64,000 nucleotides of DNA from assembly GCA_949293595.1 (NCBI GenBank), contig CASFDW010000003.1:134685-198684 (forward strand), read 5' to 3'. The notes under the pieces were generated by a model that was not told the DNA's origin, searched no databases, and was given only the letters and a program-made list of their open reading frames with translations. This document shows, piece after piece, positions 52,678 to 59,531 of the stretch. The position numbers were made by a program, and so were the translations under genes. Numbering within the stretch: position 1 is the stretch's first letter; the number at the start of each line of letters is the position of its first letter. The stretch is from an uncultured Spirochaetales bacterium. Lineage in GTDB: Bacteria; Spirochaetota; Spirochaetia; Sphaerochaetales; Sphaerochaetaceae.

Positions 52678-52712
52678 GCCATGGCAGCCGGTACCGCCAT
52701 GGCGTTTTTTTC
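52678..52712 (+). terminator. Terminator between binding-protein and permease genes
   Basis: GCCATGGC (52678-52685) pairs with GCCATGGC (52696-52703), loop of ten, then G and about eight T residues. It probably lets the binding protein be made in excess over the permeases. The remaining gap to 52815 has two more inverted repeats: ACCGCACA with TGTGCGGT, and CGGCGT with ACGCCG. Confidence 0.82.
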
Positions 52713-52815
52713 CTTTTGACACCGCACATCCGCTGCCTGGGACGATACCGGGAGGAACGGTGTGCGGTATTTTGTAGAACGGCGTGCGTGCGTACGCCGG
52801 AGATGAGGATATGAT

Positions 52816-53718
52816 ATGACTCTTCCGTTGCAAAAAAAAGGTGGATTGCTCCGGGATCAGGCCAGGACCGCAAAGCTGTTCTGTTTCCCGGCCATGCTGT
52901 TCATCACTCTTTTCATAATTATTCCGTTCTTGTTGTCGATCTATTATTCCTTCACGAACAAGATGCTCGTGCCCAGGGTGGGAAGGGAGACGTCGTTCGT
53001 CGGACTGCAGAACTATCTCAAGGTGTTCACCAACGAAACCACCAGAAGGGCGTTCATCAACACCGGTGTCTACGCCCTGATGGTCGTGCCCGCGATCGTG
53101 GTGCTCGGTACAATCCTCGCCGTGCTTGTGAACAGGCCGATAAAGAGTGTCAAGTATTTCCGCGCGATATACTTCAGCCCTCAGGTCGTCACGATGACGG
53201 TCGTCGCGGTCGTGTGGTCCTTCATCTTCTCGCCCGGAGACTCCGGACTGATGAACTCTATTCTCAGGGCGTTCGGAATCGCACCGCAGACCTGGCTCCA
53301 GGATTCCAAGTGGGCTCTGTTCTGCATAGCCGTGATGTACATCTGGCAGAGCCTCGGCCTCGAGATGGTGATCATCCTCGGCGGGCTTCAGTATATCTCC
53401 GGGGAACTCTACGAGGCATGCGACCTCGACGGGTGCGGTCCCGTGCAGAAATTCTTCTACATCACTGTTCCGATGCTCAAGAACACCATGGTGTACGTCC
53501 TTCTTTCGGTCACGATCAACACGTTGAAGTTGTTCACCCAGGTATACGTGCTTACGAACGGTGGTCCTCAGGATTCGACGGTCTCTGTCGTCTATCAGCT
53601 GTACAAGGTCGGTTTCATGAACAACCAGCAGGGATATTCCTCCGCCATCGCCGTCGTGTTCTTCATCATAGTCCTGGGTATTTCGCTTTTGCAGAATTAT
53701 TTGTTGAGGGATAAGTGA
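52816..53718 (+). CDS. Sugar ABC transporter permease, MalF-like
   Basis: A 300-residue inner-membrane protein with six helices and the EAA loop near residue 215 (ELYEACDLDGCGPVQKFFYI). It opens with a basic, cytoplasmic N-terminus and LFCFPAMLFITLFIIIPFLL. GAGATGAGG precedes ATG 52816. One base separates it from the second permease. Confidence 0.92.
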   Translation: MTLPLQKKGGLLRDQARTAKLFCFPAMLFITLFIIIPFLLSIYYSFTNKMLVPRVGRETSFVGLQNYLKVFTNETTRRAFINTGVYALMVVPAIVVLGTILAVLVNRPIKSVKYFRAIYFSPQVVTMTVVAVVWSFIFSPGDSGLMNSILRAFGIAPQTWLQDSKWALFCIAVMYIWQSLGLEMVIILGGLQYISGELYEACDLDGCGPVQKFFYITVPMLKNTMVYVLLSVTINTLKLFTQVYVLTNGGPQDSTVSVVYQLYKVGFMNNQQGYSSAIAVVFFIIVLGISLLQNYLLRDK

Positions 53719-53719
53719 T

Positions 53720-54565
53720 ATGCAGGTAGTAAGAAATCGCAGACTTGTCAATTCGTTATATGTTCTTCTATATGTCCTTGTCGCGTGTCTTTTCATCCTC
53801 CCGATGGTCTACATGTTCGTATCGTCTTTCAAGACGGACAGCCAGATAGTGAGCGACACCTCGACGATAAGGGCTTTCCTCCCGACGGGGGATCTCAGCT
53901 TCGACAATTACGTGAGCGTCATAAACGAGGTGAAGTTCTTCAGGTTCTTCAAGAATTCGGCTCTTACTGCTGTGATCAACGTTTCCTTGGCGACGATCAT
54001 AAACGGCATGATAGGTTATGCCCTGGGGCAGCTCGAGTTCAAAGGCAAGAAGATCCTGATCTCCCTCATGATAGCACTTGCCATCGTTCCCACCGAGGCG
54101 GTCATATTGAACAGGTTCATCGTCGCGAACAAGCTCGGGATGATCAACACGATATGGGGGTTAGCCCTGCCCAATGTCGGCTATCCGATGTTCATATTCC
54201 TTTATTACAACCATTTCAAGGGAATGCCGAAGGAACTGGTGGAGGCGGCGGTGGTCGACGGACAGAGGTACAGCGGCGTGTTCTGGAAGATAATGCTTCC
54301 GCTGTCGAAGCCCATCATCTCGACGGTCGCGATCATGGAGTTCATCAGGATCTGGGGCGATCTGCTGTGGCCGACGCTCGTCACGAGGGATGAGACATAC
54401 AGGACGCTTCCTCTGGCCCTCAGGGCGCTGTCGACCGATGTGTACATCTTCTGGGGACAGATATTCGCGTTCTCCACTCTCATGACGCTGCCTATACTCA
54501 TAGTGTTCATAATGTTCCAGAAGCAGTTCATCGAATCGATAGCGATGACCGGAATAAAGGGTTGA
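53720..54565 (+). CDS. Sugar ABC transporter permease, MalG-like
   Basis: A 281-residue permease with six helices, the EAA loop KELVEAAVVDGQRYSGVFWK near residue 175 and the typical C-terminal QKQFIESIAMTGIKG. It forms the membrane channel with the MalF-like protein. No ATPase gene is in the operon, so a shared MsmK/UgpC-type ATPase encoded elsewhere must energise it. Confidence 0.93.
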   Translation: MQVVRNRRLVNSLYVLLYVLVACLFILPMVYMFVSSFKTDSQIVSDTSTIRAFLPTGDLSFDNYVSVINEVKFFRFFKNSALTAVINVSLATIINGMIGYALGQLEFKGKKILISLMIALAIVPTEAVILNRFIVANKLGMINTIWGLALPNVGYPMFIFLYYNHFKGMPKELVEAAVVDGQRYSGVFWKIMLPLSKPIISTVAIMEFIRIWGDLLWPTLVTRDETYRTLPLALRALSTDVYIFWGQIFAFSTLMTLPILIVFIMFQKQFIESIAMTGIKG

Positions 54566-54594
54566 GCCACACAGGCCCGGCCCTCCTGGATGAG

Positions 54595-54619
54595 AAAAGC
54601 CCGCGTCATGCGGGCTTTT
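54595..54619. terminator. Bidirectional terminator between the ABC operon and the amylosucrase gene
   Basis: A perfect 10-bp stem AAAAGCCCGC/GCGGGCTTTT with loop GTCAT lies between the two convergent genes and can serve both strands. Confidence 0.9.
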
Positions 54620-54636
54620 CCATTGTCTTTTTCCTT

Positions 54637-56472
54637 TCAGTTCCAGATGCCCTCGAGCATGAGGCATCCGTAACCCTCCACTTTGAACGGCCTTCCCGGT
54701 TCGATTGTCCGTCCTGATAGCAGGTCCTTGTAGAGGCCTGTGAAATAGTCGAACCGGACATCCTCCTCATCCGGGGAGTAGTTGAACACGCAGAGCAGGA
54801 CCTTCTGATTCCTTTTTCTGCGTATTGCGAAAACATGTCTGTTGCCGCTGTTCCAGGTGCTGACCTCGGCATCGGGACAAAACAGCTCGCTTCCTGCCCT
54901 GATTCCGTAAAGCTTTCCAAGTATTTTGTACAGCCTGTTCTCGAGTGTCCCATCCTTACCGATCCTTTCGGCCTTGCGCCAGTCGAATCTGGATCTGTGC
55001 AGGTATCTTGAATCATCCTTTTTAAGATCGTCGTCCTTGTATGAGTAATCATTGAGCTGCCCGATCTCGTCCCCGCTGTTGATGAGAGGGAACCCCCTGA
55101 GAGAGAAGACGGTCGCATACAGCAACCTGTAGCGTGCTATGGCCGTTTCCAGTTCGGCCTGGTCTCCGTCCTCTGCCGCCTGTTCCATCCCGCATAGCGA
55201 CGCCGTGGTCCCGCAGCTCCTCGCATCCAGGGTCTTTGGGTCGTAGTTGTACAGCTCGCCGCGTGAGAAGGAGCCGGGGAACCTTCCTTGGTAGAATTCG
55301 TACTGGAAGATTTTGTGCTTCAGCGGATCGGCTCCCACAAGAGGCTCCTTGCGTTCGTCGAAGCCCCAGCCTATGTCGTCATGGCATCTGAGGTAGTTGA
55401 CGAAGTTCGCGTTTTCCCCGAGGCTCAGAAGATCCACAGTCTGGTAGTCAAGCAGACGGACGTCCCGGCTGGAAAGAGCACCCCATATGTTGACCATTGA
55501 CGCAACCCCGTAAAGGAGGTGGCATTCCGGTTTCTCCCTGGTGCCGAAATATGCCGCAAGCTCCTTCGGTGCCATCACGACCTCGCCCTTCAGGATGACC
55601 GCCGGGCATACGGTCTCAAGAATCATCCGCACCATCCGGACTATGGTGTGGACCTGTTTGAGGTTCCTGCAGTTCGTGCCGATCTCCTTCCAGATGTACG
55701 GCACCGCGTCGAGACGGAATATCTCGATTCCCTGGTTTGCCCAGAAGAGCATGGAGAATACCATGTCGTTGAACACCGCGGGGTTCTTGTAGTTCAGATC
55801 CCATTGGGTGGGGTAGAAGGATGTGAACACCCATTTTCCCATCTTCGGGCAGTACGTGAAGTTTCCGGGGGCGGATTCCGGAAACACCTCAGGACAGGTC
55901 TTCTCGTATTCGTCAGGAATCGTGCGGTCGGGGAAACAGAGATACCTGTCCTGGTATTCCAGGTCGCCGTCCATGGCCCTTCTTGCCCATTCATGCTCGT
56001 TCGATGTATGGTTCATCACCATGTCCATGCAAAGGCTGATGCCGTTTGCCCTCAGTTCGTCCGCCAGATCCGCCAGGTCGTCGTTGGTACCGAACTTCGG
56101 ATCGACATTGTTGAAGTCGCTGACGGCGAAGCCTCCGTCGTTGTTTTCCCTGGGAGTTGCAAGGAAAGGCATGAGATGCAGATACGTTATATGCATGTCC
56201 CTGAGATATCCGACCTTCTCCTTGAGCTTTCTGAAGGTGCCGGAGAAAAGCTCGGTGTACATCGTCATCCCGAGCATCCTTCCTTCAAGATACCAGGTGC
56301 TGTCGGAGAGCCTTTTTTTGTCCAGCCTCCTGAGGTCCTCCTTCCTGCTGTCGAAGAATCTCCTGAGCCCCGTCTCGAGGGAGTTCAGCATGCTCCTGTT
56401 CCTGTACAGTTCCATATATAGCCATTCGAGTTCGTCCTTGTGACGCATGAACCTCGATTCAAAAGTATCCAT
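54637..56472 (-). CDS. Amylosucrase-type glycoside hydrolase (GH13_4)
   Basis: A 611-residue cytoplasmic GH13 enzyme that splits sucrose, either transferring glucose to a glucan or hydrolysing it. The N-terminal helical domain (1-60) and MYTELFSGTF, YLHLMPFLATP and GGFAVSDF match amylosucrases. Catalytic residues are the nucleophile Asp255 (FRLDAVPYIWKE), acid/base Glu297 (LKGEVVM) and Asp365 (RCHDDIGWGFDE), the last string being a subfamily 4 signature. A C-terminal beta-sandwich follows. No signal peptide. Amylosucrase and sucrose hydrolase cannot be told apart by eye. GGAGGAT precedes the ATG; a LacI-type operator lies in its leader. Confidence 0.88.
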   Translation of the reverse strand: MDTFESRFMRHKDELEWLYMELYRNRSMLNSLETGLRRFFDSRKEDLRRLDKKRLSDSTWYLEGRMLGMTMYTELFSGTFRKLKEKVGYLRDMHITYLHLMPFLATPRENNDGGFAVSDFNNVDPKFGTNDDLADLADELRANGISLCMDMVMNHTSNEHEWARRAMDGDLEYQDRYLCFPDRTIPDEYEKTCPEVFPESAPGNFTYCPKMGKWVFTSFYPTQWDLNYKNPAVFNDMVFSMLFWANQGIEIFRLDAVPYIWKEIGTNCRNLKQVHTIVRMVRMILETVCPAVILKGEVVMAPKELAAYFGTREKPECHLLYGVASMVNIWGALSSRDVRLLDYQTVDLLSLGENANFVNYLRCHDDIGWGFDERKEPLVGADPLKHKIFQYEFYQGRFPGSFSRGELYNYDPKTLDARSCGTTASLCGMEQAAEDGDQAELETAIARYRLLYATVFSLRGFPLINSGDEIGQLNDYSYKDDDLKKDDSRYLHRSRFDWRKAERIGKDGTLENRLYKILGKLYGIRAGSELFCPDAEVSTWNSGNRHVFAIRRKRNQKVLLCVFNYSPDEEDVRFDYFTGLYKDLLSGRTIEPGRPFKVEGYGCLMLEGIWN

Positions 56473-56497
56473 CAGATCCTCCGGAATGTGTCATGAT

Positions 56498-56515
56498 ATA
56501 TCAACCGTTTAACAT
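56498..56515. promoter_or_regulatory. LacI-type operator of the amylosucrase gene
   Basis: ATATCAACCGTTTAACAT lies 26 bp before the amylosucrase start codon. On the minus strand TATATT (about 56526-56521) is a likely -10 box, placing the operator over the transcription start. Confidence 0.65.
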
Positions 56516-56696
56516 AAGAATATACCCGCCCTTGGGTTCTTGCAAGTAAAATCTTATCATAGTCAAGCCTTTGGGTGGCATTGAAGAATATGGCATGAAC
56601 AGGTTTTTCCGGCATGATGTGGCATGCGGTTTCATGGTCTTATGCCCGAGGTGCTCCGTCATGGTATTCCTTCTCTTGGGAGCAATTTGCCGTTCC

Positions 56697-56710
56697 GTTG
56701 CAATTACAAC
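56697..56710. promoter_or_regulatory. Crp/Fnr-type site before an ABC transporter operon
   Basis: GTTGCAATTACAAC matches the palindrome at the crp/fnr-like gene (GTTGTAATTACAAC) at 13 of 14 positions. Its centre (56703.5) is about 41.5 bp before the predicted start (56745) of the promoter downstream, the position used by class II activators. Confidence 0.65.
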
Positions 56711-56729
56711 ATATGTTCGATTCCATATC

Positions 56730-56745
56730 TGGTATATTCGGCTTG
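56730..56745 (+). promoter_or_regulatory. Extended -10 promoter of the ABC transporter operon
   Basis: TGG-TATATT (56730-56738) without a recognisable -35, as expected for an activator-dependent promoter. GGAGG in the leader precedes ATG 56764. Confidence 0.6.
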
Positions 56746-56763
56746 ATCGGAGGATTATCTGAA

Positions 56764-57762
56764 ATGAGAAGAAAAACATATCTGTTGGTGATCCTGCTTC
56801 TTGCGGCAACCGTCCTGTATGCCGCAGGGGCGAAGGAGGATCCGTCCGTGGTCCTTTCCGCGGCACGGAGCGCCACGAAGGTCGACATCGCAGCCCTGAA
56901 GGGACCGACGGCGATGGGGATGGTAAAGCTGATGGCCGATTCCGATGCAGGGATTTGTGGGGATGGCAACGAGTATTCCTTCGTGCTCGAGGGGGCAGTG
57001 GATGCCGTCACGCCGAAGCTTGTCAAAGGGGATGTCGACATCTCCGCGATTCCCGCCAATCTCGCTTCGGTGCTCTACAACAACACGAATGGACAGATAC
57101 AGGTCCTTGCGATAAACACCCTCGGGGTGCTTTACATCGCGGAGAAGGGCGATACGGTGAAAAGCGTTTCCGACCTGCGGGGCAGGACCATCTATGCTTC
57201 CGGGAAGGGGGCCACGCCAGAGTATGCCCTGATGTACATACTCGCGCAGAACGGTCTGGAGGTCGGTAAGGACGTGTTCATAGAATGGAGGAGCGAGCAC
57301 GCCGAGTGTGTTGCGGCCCTGCTGGCGTCCGATGACGCCGTTGCGATGCTTCCACAGCCGTTCCTGACGACTGCCCTCCTGACTAATCCGGATGTGCGCA
57401 TAGCCCTGGACCTCAACAGTCTCTGGTACGACAAGATGGGTTCCGTGCTGATCACCGGCGTGGTTGCCGCGAGGAAGGATTTCGTGCAGGAAAACGAGGA
57501 TGCGGTCAGGGCGTTCCTTTCCAGCTACGGGAAATCCGTGGATTTTGTCAATTCGAATCCGGAGGAGGCTGCAAAGCTGATCGGAGATTATGGTATAATT
57601 GCGGAAAAGGTCGCGCTCAAGGCTCTTCCCGGATGCAACATAACCTTCATTTCAGGGGAAGAGATGCAGGAGGCGCTTTCTAATTATCTTGGAGTGCTGT
57701 ATGAACAGAATCCTGCGAGCGTCGGAGGAAAAGTTCCTGAAGACGGATTCTATTTCAAATAG
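56764..57762 (+). CDS. ABC transporter substrate-binding protein (NMT1/SsuA-like)
   Basis: A 332-residue exported protein: signal peptide with LLLAATVLYAAGAKED, then a two-lobed binding fold of the NMT1/THI5/SsuA type (DISAIPANLASVLYNN, SVSDLRGRTIYASGKGATPE). Relatives bind thiamine precursors, sulfonates, nitrate or similar small compounds; the ligand here is not evident. The gene overlaps the permease gene by 62 bases. A Crp/Fnr-type site at its promoter suggests redox or respiratory control. Confidence 0.85.
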   Translation: MRRKTYLLVILLLAATVLYAAGAKEDPSVVLSAARSATKVDIAALKGPTAMGMVKLMADSDAGICGDGNEYSFVLEGAVDAVTPKLVKGDVDISAIPANLASVLYNNTNGQIQVLAINTLGVLYIAEKGDTVKSVSDLRGRTIYASGKGATPEYALMYILAQNGLEVGKDVFIEWRSEHAECVAALLASDDAVAMLPQPFLTTALLTNPDVRIALDLNSLWYDKMGSVLITGVVAARKDFVQENEDAVRAFLSSYGKSVDFVNSNPEEAAKLIGDYGIIAEKVALKALPGCNITFISGEEMQEALSNYLGVLYEQNPASVGGKVPEDGFYFK

Positions 57763-58495
57763 GATCGTCAAGATCCTGCCTGTGGCGGTCTGGCTGCTTG
57801 TCTGGCAGGCCCTGGCCTGCTGGATAGGGCAGGACGTGCTGCTTGTCGGGCCCGTCCGGGTTCTCGGACGGCTTTTGTCGCTTGCCTGCACGTCCTCTTT
57901 CTGGTCGAGCATCGCATTCAGCCTGAGGAGGATACTCGCCGGTCTTTTCCTCGCATTGCTTATAAGCATCCCGACATCGTTCCTCTCGTACCGCAGCAGG
58001 GTTTTCTCCGCAATGCTCGCCCCTGTCGTGCAGTTCATGAAGGCGACCCCTGTCGCGAGCATAGTCATCCTCGTGCTGATCTGGGTCAACAGCCGTAACC
58101 TTTCCGTTGTCATTTCGTTCCTGATGGTTTTCCCCGTGATGCATTCGTCCCTCTCGGAGGGTCTTGAGAACGTGGACAAAAAGCTTTTGGAAATGGCGGA
58201 GGTGTATGCCGTGGGATGGAGGAAGAAGGTGAGGTATGTCATCATCCCGGAGCTCGTTCCGTTTTTCCAAAGCGGAATCACGATAGCTCTTGGGCTCTGC
58301 TTCAAAAGCGGTATCGCCGCCGAGGTGATCGCGATTCCGTCCGGCTCGATAGGTGAGAAGCTTTACGAGGCCAAGATATATCTCTCCACTCCGGATCTCT
58401 TTGCCTGGACGGTGATGATAATAATCCTTGCGAAGCTGTTCGAGGCTTTCTTCCTCATGCTTGTGCATATTGCTGCGGGGAGGCTTGTGAAATGA
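57701..58495 (+). CDS. ABC transporter permease (SsuC/TauC-like)
   Basis: A 264-residue inner-membrane protein with six helices and the binding-protein-dependent signature ENVDKKLLEMAEVYAVGWRK (around 150-170). It matches the SsuC/TauC/ThiX permease group. ATG 57701, 6 nt after TGGAG, is the only good start and lies 62 bases inside the binding-protein gene in another frame. Its stop overlaps the ATPase gene (ATGA). Confidence 0.88.
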   Translation: MNRILRASEEKFLKTDSISNRIVKILPVAVWLLVWQALACWIGQDVLLVGPVRVLGRLLSLACTSSFWSSIAFSLRRILAGLFLALLISIPTSFLSYRSRVFSAMLAPVVQFMKATPVASIVILVLIWVNSRNLSVVISFLMVFPVMHSSLSEGLENVDKKLLEMAEVYAVGWRKKVRYVIIPELVPFFQSGITIALGLCFKSGIAAEVIAIPSGSIGEKLYEAKIYLSTPDLFAWTVMIIILAKLFEAFFLMLVHIAAGRLVK

Positions 58496-59079
58496 GGATT
58501 TCTGGTCTGAAAAAAAGCTTCGGGGACAAGAAGGTGTTCTCGTCGCTTGATCTTGAGATACCCGAGCATGAGCTCACGGTCTTCATGGGCCCTTCCGGCT
58601 CCGGAAAGACGACCCTGTTCAGAATCATACTGGGGCTCGAGAGGCCGGATTCCGGCTCGGTATTCGTGCAAGGCCGTGTCGGTGCTCTTTTCCAGGAGGA
58701 CAGGCTGATAGGCAACCTCAGCGTCATGGGAAACCTGATGCTGGTGACAAACGACCGGCAAAGGGCCTCGGAATACCTGCTTGCGTTGGGCCTTTCCGGG
58801 GAGGAGGGGACAAAGGCCTGTGAGCTCTCCGGAGGCATGGCCAGACGTGTCGCCCTGGCAAGGGCCCTCCTGGCACCGTTCGACACCCTTGTCGTGGACG
58901 AGCCGTTCTCGGGCCTGGATCCCGAAGCGAAGAAGCTTGCGGCAGGCCTGCTGCTCTCGAAGACCGCAGGACGTACCGTCCTTCTGATTACGCACGATGC
59001 GGACGACCTGCCGTTGCTCGGCTGTCCGCGCGTGGTCGATTTTCCCTCCGGACGGATGCTCTTCGTCCCCGGGTTATAA
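58492..59079 (+). CDS. ABC transporter ATP-binding protein (SsuB/TauB-like)
   Basis: A 195-residue ATPase, slightly short for the family. Walker A GPSGSGKTT (around 32-40), Q-loop LFQEDRL, signature LSGGMARR (around 113), Walker B LVVDEP and switch ITHD are all present. With the two genes before it this makes a complete three-part importer. Confidence 0.92.
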   Translation: MRISGLKKSFGDKKVFSSLDLEIPEHELTVFMGPSGSGKTTLFRIILGLERPDSGSVFVQGRVGALFQEDRLIGNLSVMGNLMLVTNDRQRASEYLLALGLSGEEGTKACELSGGMARRVALARALLAPFDTLVVDEPFSGLDPEAKKLAAGLLLSKTAGRTVLLITHDADDLPLLGCPRVVDFPSGRMLFVPGL

Positions 59080-59100
59080 AACATTTGTTGTTGTGGTATC

Positions 59101-59484
59101 ATGTCGGTGGAGTTCGAGATGTTTTTGACAGACGATGATGCTTTGAGGATCAGGAACATGCTGGGCACAAGGCCCGAGAGATGCATCATAGCCGACTGCG
59201 TCTACAAGTCAGGGTCCTTCTGTGGTTTTTCTTTTTCGGTTTCCGACACCAAGGGACAGTATTTGTCGGTTCCCTATTCGGATGTTCCGGCAAACGGATA
59301 TGCTGATCTCGCAGAGCGGCTTGCCGTCAGGAAGAGGGATCCTTTGAAAAAGGATGCCTCAAATGTCCTGGATGGCATCGTTTCCCTCGTCAGGGAACTC
59401 GGGCTGGATCTGAAGGACGAGGAGGTTTCAGGGCTGGCGGACCTCACCCATCCCGTGCTCCTTGCAAACGCGGTCAAGCGCTGA
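59101..59484 (+). CDS. Hypothetical protein of 127 residues
   Basis: I do not recognise this protein. It is soluble, with mixed strands in the first 70 residues (three cysteines, in IIADCVYKSGSFCGF and at Cys28) and helices in the last 60 (NVLDGIVSLVRELGLDLKDEEV). Codon use matches the neighbours. It starts 21 nt after the ATPase gene and could be the last gene of that operon. No Shine-Dalgarno is seen; TATAAA (59075-59080) may give it a promoter of its own. Confidence 0.6.
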   Translation: MSVEFEMFLTDDDALRIRNMLGTRPERCIIADCVYKSGSFCGFSFSVSDTKGQYLSVPYSDVPANGYADLAERLAVRKRDPLKKDASNVLDGIVSLVRELGLDLKDEEVSGLADLTHPVLLANAVKR

Positions 59485-59512
59485 GGGGCCAAACTACACA
59501 CTTTCATTCCTT

Positions 59513-59531
59513 TGTATTATAATTGCCGACA
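59513..59531 (+). promoter_or_regulatory. Promoter of pepF, leaderless
   Basis: A perfect TATAAT (59518-59523) lies 7 nt before the pepF ATG at 59531. The -35 region is poor. No Shine-Dalgarno. Confidence 0.65.

Noticed and set aside
51410..52873. 487-codon open frame opposite the sugar-binding protein
   Set aside because: Antisense shadow; it also crosses the terminator at 52678-52712.
52609..53796. 395-codon open frame opposite the MalF-like permease
   Set aside because: Charged His/Arg/Glu-rich translation opposite membrane helices is the usual mirror of hydrophobic codons.
53970..53990. AACGTTT inside the MalG-like gene as another LacI-type site
   Set aside because: Only the core matches; the flanks are not symmetric and it is far inside a coding region.
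55519..56421. 300-codon open frame opposite the amylosucrase-type gene
   Set aside because: No motif; the amylosucrase frame on the other strand has every catalytic residue.
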